20,156 bases of DNA, from contig JAMWCA010000010.1 of the NCBI GenBank assembly GCA_023819545.1, positions 1 to 20,156 on the forward strand, given 5' to 3'. This document shows, piece after piece, positions 8,257-15,515 of this stretch. The position numbers and the translations under genes are program-made. The stretch is from Candidatus Omnitrophota bacterium. GTDB lineage: Bacteria > Ratteibacteria > UBA8468 > B48-G9 > JAFGKM01. The notes under the pieces were generated by a model. It was not told where the DNA came from, made no database searches, and saw nothing but the letters and a program-made list of their open reading frames with translations. Position 1 is the stretch's first letter, and each line of letters begins with the position of its first letter.

Positions 8257-9309
8257 ATGAAAGATGGCAAATATTTAGTTGGTTTTATTGGATTTGGAGG
8301 TATTGCAAGGGGTCCACATTATACTGGATGGAAGAAATTACAGGATGTTGAAGTTATAGGGATTGCTGACCCTTCAGAAGAAGTCAGAAATATTGCTAAA
8401 AATGAATTTGGTATAAAATATGTATTTGAAAATTATGATGACTTATTAAAAATTGAAGAGATTGACATTATTGATATTTGTGCTCCAAATACAATTCATT
8501 TTCCTGCAACTATTGCATCTTTAAAAGCGGGAAAAAATGTTCTATGTGAAAAACCGCTTGCAGTTAAGAAAAATGAAGTTGAAGAAATGATTAAAGAGGC
8601 GAAAAAATCAGGCAAAAAATTGATGGCAGCCCAACATATGAGATTTATGAGAGAATCTGTTGCTATAAAAAAATTGATTGATGATGGAGAATTAGGAGAA
8701 ATTTATTTTGCAATTGCTTATGCTTTAAGAAGAAGACACTTACCAACAAGTTTAACATTTATAGACAAGAATCTTTCAGGTGGTGGACCTATGTTTGATA
8801 TAGGTGTTCATATTCTTGATTTGACATATTGGTTTATGGGATGTCCAAAAGTTCATTCGGTCAAAGGTATTACTTTAACAAAACTTGCAAAAAGAAAAGA
8901 TATAAGGGGTCTTTGGGGTGAATGGGATAGAGAAAAATATAATGTTGAAGATTTTGCTTCTGGATTTGTTAGATTTTCTGATAATAGAGCATTGACACTA
9001 ACTTGTAGTTTTCTTGCAAATATGGAAGGAATAAGTGATTTTTCAACAACTCTATTTGGGACTGAAGGCGGTATAAAATGGCCCAATGGAAAACTTGCTA
9101 AAGAAAAAAATGGGATACTTCAGAATATTGAATTGAAACTTGATGTTTTACCAAATCCTGCTCCACACCATGAAGAGATAAGGGTTTTTCTTGAATGTGT
9201 AAAAGAAAATAAAGAAGTTCCTGTAAAGCCAGAACAAAGTTTAGAAGTTATAAAAATACTTGAGGCAATCTATATTAGTTCAGAAACAGGCAAAGAAGTT
9301 ATTTTTTAA
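8257..9309 (+). CDS. Gfo/Idh/MocA family NAD(P)-dependent oxidoreductase
   Basis: 350 residues, typical length. The dinucleotide-binding fingerprint GFIGFGGIARGPH is at residues 9-21 and the catalytic-lysine motif CEKPLAV at 97-103. The active-site segment GGGPMFDIGVHILDL (about 170-185) carries the Asp and His normally placed near the sugar hydroxyl. The C-terminal half is the alpha/beta substrate and dimer domain. Family members oxidise or reduce sugars, inositols, sugar acids or nucleotide sugars. AAGGAGG at 8244-8250, six bases before the ATG, fixes the start. It follows the small Sm-like candidate at 15 bases and ends eight bases from the convergent hydrolase gene. The substrate is not determined. 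Confidence 0.93.
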   Translation: MKDGKYLVGFIGFGGIARGPHYTGWKKLQDVEVIGIADPSEEVRNIAKNEFGIKYVFENYDDLLKIEEIDIIDICAPNTIHFPATIASLKAGKNVLCEKPLAVKKNEVEEMIKEAKKSGKKLMAAQHMRFMRESVAIKKLIDDGELGEIYFAIAYALRRRHLPTSLTFIDKNLSGGGPMFDIGVHILDLTYWFMGCPKVHSVKGITLTKLAKRKDIRGLWGEWDREKYNVEDFASGFVRFSDNRALTLTCSFLANMEGISDFSTTLFGTEGGIKWPNGKLAKEKNGILQNIELKLDVLPNPAPHHEEIRVFLECVKENKEVPVKPEQSLEVIKILEAIYISSETGKEVIF

Positions 9310-9316
9310 ATAAAAA

Positions 9317-9937
9317 TCATTTTTCAACTTTTAAAATCTTAACTTCTGAATTTAAGACAAAAGAAGAGAATAATTTTGCATCTTTCTCAGAACCAACAAT
9401 ATCTCCATAGTGGTATGGTATAGCAATTTTTGGTTTAATTATGTTTACTGCATTTGCTGCTTCTTCTGCATTCATAGTATAAGTTCCACCTATAGGAACT
9501 ATAACTATATCTGCAGATATTGTTTTCATTTCAGGGATAAAATCAGTATCTCCTGCAATATAGATTTTTTTACTTTCAATTTCAATTATATATCCGCACC
9601 AGTTATTTCCCTTTGGATGATAATTTTTATTTACATTATATGCTGGAACTGCTTTTACTTTTACCCATTTTAAATCAACTTCATCTCCTGGTTTAACTTC
9701 TTTTTTTATCCCTGTTTTAATTTTTAATATTTCATGAGGACCAATAATAGTTGAATCATTTTTTACAATTTTATTAATGTCATCAGGACTAAAATGGTCA
9801 TAATGTGAATGAGTAATCAAAATTAAATCACCTTTTGGTTCAATCTTTATAAGGTTCCATGGATCAATATAAATATTTTTCCCTCCAATTGAAATTAAAA
9901 TTGAAGCATGTCCAAGCCATTTAATAAATTCAACCAT
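9317..9937 (-). CDS. Metallo-beta-lactamase-fold hydrolase (UPF0173/UlaG-like)
   Basis: 206 residues. The N-terminus has the family's WLGHAS motif (His10), then Asp25-Pro26, and the dinuclear metal motif THSHYDH (His43, His45, Asp47, His48). AGDTD (128-132) and IPYHYGD (His176) supply the remaining usual ligands. This group includes UlaG (L-ascorbate-6-phosphate lactonase) and many uncharacterised metal-dependent hydrolases; lactonase or phosphodiesterase activity is possible. The start is certain: AGGAGGTG (9943-9950) sits five bases before the ATG. It has its own promoter and is convergent with the Gfo/Idh gene, so it may act in a related sugar pathway, but that is inference. Confidence 0.9.
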   Translation of the reverse strand: MVEFIKWLGHASILISIGGKNIYIDPWNLIKIEPKGDLILITHSHYDHFSPDDINKIVKNDSTIIGPHEILKIKTGIKKEVKPGDEVDLKWVKVKAVPAYNVNKNYHPKGNNWCGYIIEIESKKIYIAGDTDFIPEMKTISADIVIVPIGGTYTMNAEEAANAVNIIKPKIAIPYHYGDIVGSEKDAKLFSSFVLNSEVKILKVEK

Positions 9938-9960
9938 ATTTTCACCTCCTTTCCATTTTT

Positions 9961-9989
9961 AATTTAAATTAAATTCCTTTTTAAGTCAA
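9961..9989 (-). promoter_or_regulatory. Promoter of the metallo-hydrolase gene, with palindrome over -10
   Basis: On the minus strand TTGACT (9984-9989), a 17-base spacer and TAAATT (9961-9966). The -10 lies in a perfect 14-bp palindrome, TTAATTTAAATTAA (9959-9972), which could be an operator or simply chance in A/T-only sequence. The leader would be about 17 bases and would hold the strong AGGAGGTG ribosome site. It implies separate expression from the SGNH operon upstream. Confidence 0.5.
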
Positions 9990-10078
9990 GTTTTTCTTAC
10001 CAATTGAAAGTTGAGTTTTTGTTATATTTAAAGAAATTTTATATTGAAAAATTTTTGTTTGAAAAAAGTTAATTTTAA

Positions 10079-11139
10079 CTATTCTAAAAAATAATAAAAT
10101 AAAAGATATGCTAAAACAATTCTTCCTAACTCATTTGCATGGACTGGGTCTCTAAGAAATGTATCATAAGGTAAATCTGAATTTTTAATATATTCTCCCC
10201 AATATTTTTCAATATCGAAAAATTCTACTTTCTCTTCTTCTGCCATTTTCCTTAATCTATCCCTATATGTATTTTCAACAATTTCATATGTCCATTCAGA
10301 ATTAGTTCTTGGATCACCTTCTTTTCCAACTGCTTTACTCATAACAATTATTTCAGGATTTTGTTTTTCCCTTACTTGTTTTATTACATTTCTTATCGAT
10401 TCAACATCATCCCTATTGCTTATACCGCCAATTATTAAAAGGTCTGGTTTATAATCAAGGACAAAATCTTTCACTTTATTTTCCTTTTCATAATACCAGC
10501 AACCAGTTCCACCTTTTACTGATGTTATAACTTCAATTTTTGCTTTCGGATATAACCCTTTATTAAAATATCATAAAAAGAATTTCCTATATCATTAATA
10601 ATACTATCTCCAAGCATAACAATTCTTACCTTTTCTCCTTTCTTAAATCTATTTAAAGTTTCTGGAATATATTTTTTCTCAACTTTAAATTTTTTAACCT
10701 CCGGGATTTTCTTTCTTTCTTCATTTAAATATTCTAATATCTTCCTATATGTTGTTTTTTTAATTGATATCCCTTTTATTTTAAATGGTTTGTTTTCTTT
10801 CTTAGTTTTATGAAAAATAAGTTTACCGTATTTTGCTTTACATTTACCTCGGAAAAAGAATTGATTTTTTACAAAATTTTCACTACTATCAAAACTTGAA
10901 TAATTATCTGCCAGTAGTTGATTTTTATTTTCATCAAAGAATAGTATTGCCCAATAATTTTTTTCAGGTGAAAGAGAAGAAAATGTAAGTTCATAAAATT
11001 TAAATTCTTCAATTGGGAAAAAATCACTTTCCGATGTATTTTGGTCAACAAGTATTTCTTCTTTATATTGAAAAATTTTATCAGATAATTTAATACCTAA
11101 AATTAGAGATGAAAAAATTAAAATTAAAAATCTTTCCAG
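10079..11139 (-). pseudogene. SGNH/GDSL-type hydrolase, split by a one-base frameshift, apparent CTG start
   Basis: Two reading frames together make one protein. The first frame runs from 11139 to a TAA at 10525-10527 (204 residues). It has a hydrophobic N-terminus (ERFLILIFSSLILGI), a beta-rich carbohydrate-binding-like domain (about 30-150) and then SGNH block I, MLGDSIIND, with nucleophile Ser179. The second frame is open after a TGA at 10571-10573 and carries block II TSVKGGTGC, block III IIGGISNRDD and the final Asp/His block RDPVHANELGR. The whole span is 1061 bases, one short of 354 codons. The shift must lie between about 10527 and 10573, and one extra base restores every block. No ATG, GTG or TTG is available in frame before Met175, which leaves no room for the N-terminal domain; CTG at 11139 sits six bases after AGGAG. 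Secreted esterase-like activity is inferred. Recent mutation or assembly error are both possible. Confidence 0.8.
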
Positions 11140-11140
11140 A

Positions 11141-11941
11141 TTACTCTCCTTTTCCTGTTGGAAAAAGAAGTTTAAATGAATTTAAATAAAGTATTTTTCT
11201 TATTTCATTTTCTGAAAGTCCTGCTCCAAAAAGAGAACCAATATAATAATGGTGATTAAACCATGGGAAGTCAGTTCCAAATAGTATTTTATCAGAGCCA
11301 ATTTCTGAAACAATTTTTTCTAAAACTCCTCTTTCATCCATAACTGCACACAATTCAAGATAAGCATTTTCGTAGTTTTTGATAATTTCTATTGTTTTAT
11401 CCCATGCACTATGTAAAGAATGACCTAAAATTAATTTTATTTTTTTATACTTTTTTAATATTTTTTCAACTTCTATAGGGCCATTATAAATACTACCTCC
11501 CCATGTATGACTTAAAATTATAATTCCCTTTTCATCTGCAAAATCAAAAATATTTTTATATCTTCTATCAGAAAGAGGGACTTTATGATAGTCAGGAAGT
11601 AATTTAAATCCAACAAAAACATCATTATATTTCTCAAAGTTTTCAATATTATCTTTTAAATTATAATTTGGATTTATAGAAAAATAACCTTTAAACTTAT
11701 CTGGAAATCTTCTAACAACTTCAATAACAATCTTATTCCCTATCTCTGGGTCAAATAAAGAATAATGGTGGGCAAAAACACACAATTTTACGCCTGAAAT
11801 TTCCATTCTTTCTGCCATTTTTTCTGGTTCGGTATATGGCATATGACTTCCATAAAAAAACCCCATATGACAATGAATATCAATAACTGGTAAATTTTTT
11901 ATCTTCCCCTTTTTTAAAAACTCATTCCAGTATTTATTCAT
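11141..11941 (-). CDS. Amidohydrolase_2 family metal-dependent hydrolase/decarboxylase
   Basis: 266 residues from the ATG at 11941 (a TTG two codons earlier is possible). It is a TIM-barrel of the ACMSD/amidohydrolase-related type. Ligands and catalytic residues visible in order: D-I-H-C-H near the N-terminus, GFKLLPDYH, ILSHTWGG, LGHSLHSAW, and ILFGTDFPW with the final Asp. All expected positions are filled, so it should be active, binding one Zn or Mn and performing hydrolysis or decarboxylation of a small carboxylic acid or lactone. It overlaps the inactive-looking paralogue upstream by 8 bases and ends one base from the SGNH start. The substrate is unknown. Confidence 0.88.
   Translation of the reverse strand: MNKYWNEFLKKGKIKNLPVIDIHCHMGFFYGSHMPYTEPEKMAERMEISGVKLCVFAHHYSLFDPEIGNKIVIEVVRRFPDKFKGYFSINPNYNLKDNIENFEKYNDVFVGFKLLPDYHKVPLSDRRYKNIFDFADEKGIIILSHTWGGSIYNGPIEVEKILKKYKKIKLILGHSLHSAWDKTIEIIKNYENAYLELCAVMDERGVLEKIVSEIGSDKILFGTDFPWFNHHYYIGSLFGAGLSENEIRKILYLNSFKLLFPTGKGE
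11146..11150 (-). promoter_or_regulatory. Shine-Dalgarno AGGAG supporting a CTG start for the SGNH gene
   Basis: AGGAG lies inside the last codons of the upstream amidohydrolase gene, six bases before the CTG at 11139, an ideal distance. The frame has a stop 14 codons upstream of that CTG and no conventional start codon between. This is the main reason to accept a rare CTG initiation, which would restore a plausible signal peptide or anchor. Confidence 0.45.
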
Positions 11942-12695
11942 ATTCAATCTCTTTTATAATTTTTTCTATATTTTTATAAGCAATCTTTTCTTTATCTTTA
12001 TTTTCAATTTCTGAATTAACAATTTGTAAAATTGAACTTTCAAAGTATCTTTCAGGAAAACCAGAACCAAAAACAATTCTTTCAGAACCAAATCTTTTAA
12101 CTGTTTCTTCAATTCCTCCTTCATATAATGAAAGTAAACTTGATTCTAAATAAACATTAGGAAATTTTTCAAGCAAAGGCCATGTATATCTATCCGTATT
12201 CCAAATTCCAGGATTGCATAAAATACAAGTCAATTTAGGAAAATTTTTAAGAATTGAATATATATCCCTGTAATCAACAGAAAGACCACTCATTATATCA
12301 AAAAAAACAGGGAATTTTCTTTGTTCAAGTTCACTCAGAAAATCGCCTAAACTTATTTCATCTAAAATAAAATTATGTTTTTTCGGGAATAAATTAAAAC
12401 CGACTATCTTTTTTTCTTTAAGTTGTTTAAAAGAATAAATTTTAACTTCATTAGTTTGAGGTGGTAGAATTGTTAAAATCCCATAAAGTTGTGCTCTATT
12501 TGAAATTTCCTTTAATAGTTTTTCATTCCCTATTTGTGGATGGACATCCCTCTGAGAAATATGATAAACAATTGCTTTTTCAATATTCAAACAGGGCATT
12601 TTACTAATAAGTTGTTCTGCACTAACTGATATTTCTCTTTCATCATTCATAAATTTACCAATCCAGATATTAACATCAAAAAATTTAAGTTCCAT
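11934..12695 (-). CDS. Amidohydrolase-like protein lacking metal ligands (probable pseudoenzyme)
   Basis: 253 residues from the ATG at 12695 (TTG at 12713 would add six residues). The fold pattern and length track the neighbouring amidohydrolase: FFDVNIWIG at the start, VGFNLFPKKH in the middle, NVYLESSLLSLYEGGIEETV and RIVFGSGFPERYF near the end. The metal and catalytic positions are replaced: H-x-H by Asn9-x-Trp11, SHTWGG by DIMSGL, LGH by LCN, and GTDFP by GSGFP. The frame is intact and tightly packed (11-base overlap with degT, 8-base overlap with the active paralogue), so this looks like a retained non-catalytic protein rather than decay. A structural or regulatory partner of the active paralogue is my inference. 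Confidence 0.82.
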   Translation of the reverse strand: MELKFFDVNIWIGKFMNDEREISVSAEQLISKMPCLNIEKAIVYHISQRDVHPQIGNEKLLKEISNRAQLYGILTILPPQTNEVKIYSFKQLKEKKIVGFNLFPKKHNFILDEISLGDFLSELEQRKFPVFFDIMSGLSVDYRDIYSILKNFPKLTCILCNPGIWNTDRYTWPLLEKFPNVYLESSLLSLYEGGIEETVKRFGSERIVFGSGFPERYFESSILQIVNSEIENKDKEKIAYKNIEKIIKEIEYE

Positions 12696-13869
12696 TTTTA
12701 TATGATTCTTCAATTGCCTTTTTCAATTTTTTAATTTTCTCTTTTATCTCTTTATACTTCCAATCAGGATTAACTGGTATAAAAACAGTTCTACTTAAAT
12801 TTTCTATTGATTTTGGATACATTTCTTTTGTATAGGTATGTCTTAAATCTTTATTTTCAGGAAAGTTATATGGATTTAATCTTTCTTTATGCCATACTTT
12901 TTTTTCAATTATTGGTTTCCAGTCAAACCAGACATGTTTTTTTGAATCAATAGGCCTATATCCACCAGAAATTTCAGCAAATTTTTTAGCAATTTCTTCA
13001 TTTTCAAATCTAAATGGAATCATAACTCCACAATCACCATCAATATCATTGGAAGGAGCAAATTCAACACCAGAGACATTCTCCATTTCTTCCATTATTC
13101 TTCTTTTATTTTTTCTTAAATCTTTTAAAATTTTATCAAGTCGTTTTAATTGAATTCTCATTATTGCTCCCATAATTTCGCTTGCCCTTAGTTGTAATCC
13201 CAAGAATATCGGTATTGAAAATTCCTTAGCATAAGGTCTGAAAGCAGTTCCACTATCATGGAAAATACTTGCTTTTTCATAAATAATTCTATCATCTGTT
13301 ACAAGACATCCTCCTTCACCACAACTTATAATTTTAAAATAATTGAAACTATAAGCACCTGCATCTCCCCAACTTCCAAGTTGTTTCCCTCTAAAACTTC
13401 CACCAACTGCCTGACAGCAATCTTCAAGCACTTTTAAATTATATTTTTTTGCAATCTCCATTATTTTTTCCATATTACATGGAAAACCAACCATATGGAC
13501 AGGAATAATACATTTTGTATTTTTTGTAATCTTTTTCTCAACATCAACTGGATCAATTGTACAGGTCTCATCTACTTCAACAACTACAGGAATCGCTCCA
13601 ACCATTAAAACACTTGTAGCAGTAGCCATAAATGTATATGAAGGAATTAAAACTTCATCCCCTGGTCCTATATCAAGTCCGACAAGTCCAGATATTAAAG
13701 CAGCAGTCCCTCCTCCGCTCATCAATAAAGCATATTTTACACCTATTTTTTTAGCCCATTCTTTCTCAAATTTATCACACTCACCTTCTTCCTCTTTAAC
13801 TCTAAACAATTTTTTACTTTTTATTACTTTTTCTATTGCTTTTATTTCTTCTTTCCCTATTCTGTACAT
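12685..13869 (-). CDS. DegT/DnrJ/EryC1/StrS-family PLP-dependent aminotransferase
   Basis: 394 residues from the ATG at 13869. The fold-type I features are clear: SGGGTAAL (51-58) for phosphate binding, LEDCCQAVGG with Asp150 opposite the PLP ring nitrogen, and SFNYFKIISCGEGG with Lys179 as the Schiff-base lysine. The family transaminates keto-sugars (often nucleotide-linked) or acts as sugar dehydratase. Here it leads an operon with two amidohydrolases and an SGNH hydrolase, not glycosyltransferases, so a catabolic or modified-sugar role is as likely as polysaccharide synthesis. The in-frame ATG at 13890 is rejected: it lies upstream of the predicted transcript start and lacks a ribosome site, whereas GGAGGG (13873-13878) precedes 13869. 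Confidence 0.92.
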   Translation of the reverse strand: MYRIGKEEIKAIEKVIKSKKLFRVKEEEGECDKFEKEWAKKIGVKYALLMSGGGTAALISGLVGLDIGPGDEVLIPSYTFMATATSVLMVGAIPVVVEVDETCTIDPVDVEKKITKNTKCIIPVHMVGFPCNMEKIMEIAKKYNLKVLEDCCQAVGGSFRGKQLGSWGDAGAYSFNYFKIISCGEGGCLVTDDRIIYEKASIFHDSGTAFRPYAKEFSIPIFLGLQLRASEIMGAIMRIQLKRLDKILKDLRKNKRRIMEEMENVSGVEFAPSNDIDGDCGVMIPFRFENEEIAKKFAEISGGYRPIDSKKHVWFDWKPIIEKKVWHKERLNPYNFPENKDLRHTYTKEMYPKSIENLSRTVFIPVNPDWKYKEIKEKIKKLKKAIEESYKNGT

Positions 13870-13872
13870 ATT

Positions 13873-13878
13873 CCCTCC
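13873..13878 (-). promoter_or_regulatory. Shine-Dalgarno GGAGGG that decides the degT start
   Basis: Three bases separate the hexamer from the ATG at 13869, or five if the GGAG core is counted. It lies within what would be the coding sequence if the upstream ATG (13890) were used, so it argues for the shorter protein. Confidence 0.6.
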
Positions 13879-13892
13879 ATTTTTAGTCATTT

Positions 13893-13901
13893 ATTATATC
13901 A
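13893..13901 (-). promoter_or_regulatory. Extended -10 promoter for the degT operon
   Basis: On the minus strand the sequence reads TGATATAAT, a TGn extended -10 with perfect TATAAT (13893-13898). The -35 region is poor (TTTATT), as tolerated with extended -10 elements. Transcription should start near 13886, between the two candidate degT start codons. It is divergent from the promoter at 13940-13968. Confidence 0.5.
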
Positions 13902-13939
13902 TTTTTGCTGAAAAGAATAAAATTAAATCCTCTTTCAAT

Positions 13940-13968
13940 TTGACCTAATCTTTAACTGAGAGTATTAT
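13940..13968 (+). promoter_or_regulatory. Promoter for the membrane protein/oxidoreductase operon, nearly leaderless
   Basis: TTGACC (13940-13945), exactly 17 bases, then TATTAT (13963-13968). The expected start is about 13975, only about five bases before the ATG at 13980, and no Shine-Dalgarno precedes that ATG. This fits a leaderless or near-leaderless transcript. Confidence 0.55.
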
Positions 13969-13979
13969 TAAAATCAAAA

Positions 13980-14660
13980 ATGGAAATATATAAAAAGATG
14001 ATAAAAATAAACAAGGGCGAATTTTTTCTTTTTATTCTTACTTTTTTGTATATTCTATTTAGGCAACTGGTTTTTGAGAAAATCAAATCTTATTATTTTC
14101 TTATTTTTATTTTTGAAATCTATTTTACAGTTTCAATATATACTGGAATTAAAAAATCTGTCTATGACGAAAATTTCACTTTTTCTGATATTTTCAGAGA
14201 AGGATTATATTTTTTCCCTTCTATCTTGTTTTATAATCTTCTCATAAGTTTTTTAGTTGGTATTATTTATTTAATTGCTTCAAGTTTTGTTTCTTCAATT
14301 AAGATTTTATCAAATATCTCTTTTTTCTTTTTTTTGATTATAATTACCTGGGCATCAATTCCTTTCTTTTATATATTTTTAACAATTTACACACCCTTTA
14401 TAATAATGGTAGAAAAAGAGACACTTTTTGAATCTCTAAGAAAAAGTTATAACTTTATGAGAACTAATTTATCTTTTTTAATAAACTTATTTTTTCCTTT
14501 TTTTGTTTTTTGGTTTTTATTCTTTACAATTTTTCAAAAAAGTGGTAAAATTAATTTCTTAAGCTTTGTTTTATTACTATTTGTCTCTTTTCTTGAGATT
14601 TTGACAATTAAAACAGTTTTTTTAGTTTACAAAGGAGCGAGAGATGAAAGAAATTTTTGA
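13980..14660 (+). CDS. Multi-pass membrane protein of unknown function
   Basis: 226 residues, dominated by Phe, Ile and Leu. Probable membrane segments: about 15-32, 37-55, 78-103, 112-142 (one or two), 164-185 and 192-215. The stretch EKETLFESLRKSYNFMRTN (145-163) resembles the cytoplasmic 'eAlkrSw.l.r.n' loop seen in several uncharacterised YciC/DUF-type and GDPD-membrane-domain-like families, so it may belong with those. I cannot name a function. It overlaps the gamma-subunit gene by 17 bases and provides the operon's first start codon, so it is probably made together with the oxidoreductase. Met7 is a possible alternative start. It has no signal peptide or catalytic motif. Confidence 0.78.
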   Translation: MEIYKKMIKINKGEFFLFILTFLYILFRQLVFEKIKSYYFLIFIFEIYFTVSIYTGIKKSVYDENFTFSDIFREGLYFFPSILFYNLLISFLVGIIYLIASSFVSSIKILSNISFFFFLIIITWASIPFFYIFLTIYTPFIIMVEKETLFESLRKSYNFMRTNLSFLINLFFPFFVFWFLFFTIFQKSGKINFLSFVLLLFVSFLEILTIKTVFLVYKGARDERNF

Positions 14661-15222
14661 AATAAGATGGCATGGAAGGGGAGGGCAAGGAGCAAAAACA
14701 GCGGCACTTTTATTTGGAGATGCATGTATTTCAACAGGTAAGTATATTCAAGCATTCCCTGAATATGGACCTGAAAGAATGGGAGCACCTGTTACATCTT
14801 TTAACAGAATAAGTTCAAATCCTATAAGAATACATTATGGTATAGAAAATCCTGATGTTGTTGTAGTTCTTGATTTTTCATTAGTTGAACAGATAAATGT
14901 TTGCGAAGGGCTTGATGAAAAAGAAGGAATTTTGCTTGTTAATTCTCCTTTTCTTCCTGAAAAAATTAGAGAAAAAATTAGTTTTAAAGGGAAAATTTAT
15001 ACAGTTGATGCATCAAAGATTGCACTTGAAACAATTGGAAGGGATATCCCAAATACACCGATGATGGGTGCTCTTATTAAAGTAACAAAAATACTTAATC
15101 TTGAAGAATTACTAAAAGATACTAAGAAAAAACTGGAGGTGAAATTTAGAAATAAACCAGAGGTAATTGAAGGAAATCTTAAAGCAATAGAAAGAGCATA
15201 TTATGAAGTGAAAGGAGATTAA
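14644..15222 (+). CDS. porG: 2-oxoacid (pyruvate):ferredoxin oxidoreductase, gamma subunit
   Basis: 192 residues, the usual size for a separate gamma subunit. The N-terminal fingerprint RWHGRGGQGAKTAA (8-21) and the FPEYGPERMGAPVTSFNRIS segment are diagnostic of the POR/VOR/KOR gamma family. This subunit forms part of the CoA-side and core of the heterotetramer that oxidatively decarboxylates a 2-oxoacid to acyl-CoA with reduction of ferredoxin, in the cytoplasm. Gene order gamma, delta, (small ORF), alpha, beta matches the separate-subunit pyruvate enzymes of Thermotoga and Thermococcales. GAGCGAGAG before the ATG is a weak ribosome site, and coupling to the overlapping membrane-protein gene is likely. 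Confidence 0.93.
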   Translation: MKEIFEIRWHGRGGQGAKTAALLFGDACISTGKYIQAFPEYGPERMGAPVTSFNRISSNPIRIHYGIENPDVVVVLDFSLVEQINVCEGLDEKEGILLVNSPFLPEKIREKISFKGKIYTVDASKIALETIGRDIPNTPMMGALIKVTKILNLEELLKDTKKKLEVKFRNKPEVIEGNLKAIERAYYEVKGD

Positions 15223-15224
15223 AA

Positions 15225-15515
15225 ATGGAGAAAAAATTAAACTGGAAAGAATTGCCTGTTGGAGATATCCTTGAAGGAGGTAGTTCCTTAAAATTTAAAA
15301 CAGGAAACTGGAGAAGCAAAAAACCTGTTCATATTCCAGAAAAATGTATTAACTGTTTTATATGTTGGATTAGTTGTCCTGACGATGCAATTGTTGTTGA
15401 TGCTGAAAAAGGGAAATGGTCTCACTTTAATTATGATTATTGTAAAGGTTGTGGAATATGCGCATATGAATGTCCAAAAAAGGCAATTGAAATGAAAGAA
15501 GAGATAGAAAAATGA
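15225..15515 (+). CDS. porD: 2-oxoacid (pyruvate):ferredoxin oxidoreductase, delta (ferredoxin-like) subunit
   Basis: 96 residues with two complete [4Fe-4S] motifs: Cys41, 44, 47, 51 (CINCFICWISCP) and Cys73, 76, 79, 83 (CKGCGICAYECP). The N-terminal ~35 residues ('GGSSLKFKTGNWRSKKPV') are typical of PorD. It passes electrons from the beta-subunit cluster to external ferredoxin. It is two bases after porG; its stop overlaps the start of the next small gene by four bases. Confidence 0.94.
   Translation: MEKKLNWKELPVGDILEGGSSLKFKTGNWRSKKPVHIPEKCINCFICWISCPDDAIVVDAEKGKWSHFNYDYCKGCGICAYECPKKAIEMKEEIEK

Noticed and set aside
9312..9324. AAAAATCATTTTT between the convergent Gfo/Idh and hydrolase genes as a two-way terminator
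   Set aside because: The stem is five A-T pairs with a three-base loop and overlaps the end of the coding sequence; too weak to call in such AT-rich DNA.
9410..9673. Plus-strand frame of 87 codons opposite the metallo-hydrolase
   Set aside because: It is rich in Tyr, Cys, Phe and Ile with no motif, as expected for the reverse complement of an AT-rich gene; the opposite strand has clear metal-binding motifs and a strong ribosome site.
10869..11051. Separate 60-residue minus-strand ORF
   Set aside because: It is an alternative frame inside the N-terminal half of the SGNH gene, whose own frame is open from 11139 to 10525 and carries recognisable motifs.
12695..12713. TTG start giving MKNHIK before MELKFF in the amidohydrolase paralogue
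   Set aside because: The extra residues are not needed for the barrel, and the family usually begins just before the D-x-H-x-H-like strand; the ATG at 12695 is simpler, though the TTG cannot be excluded.
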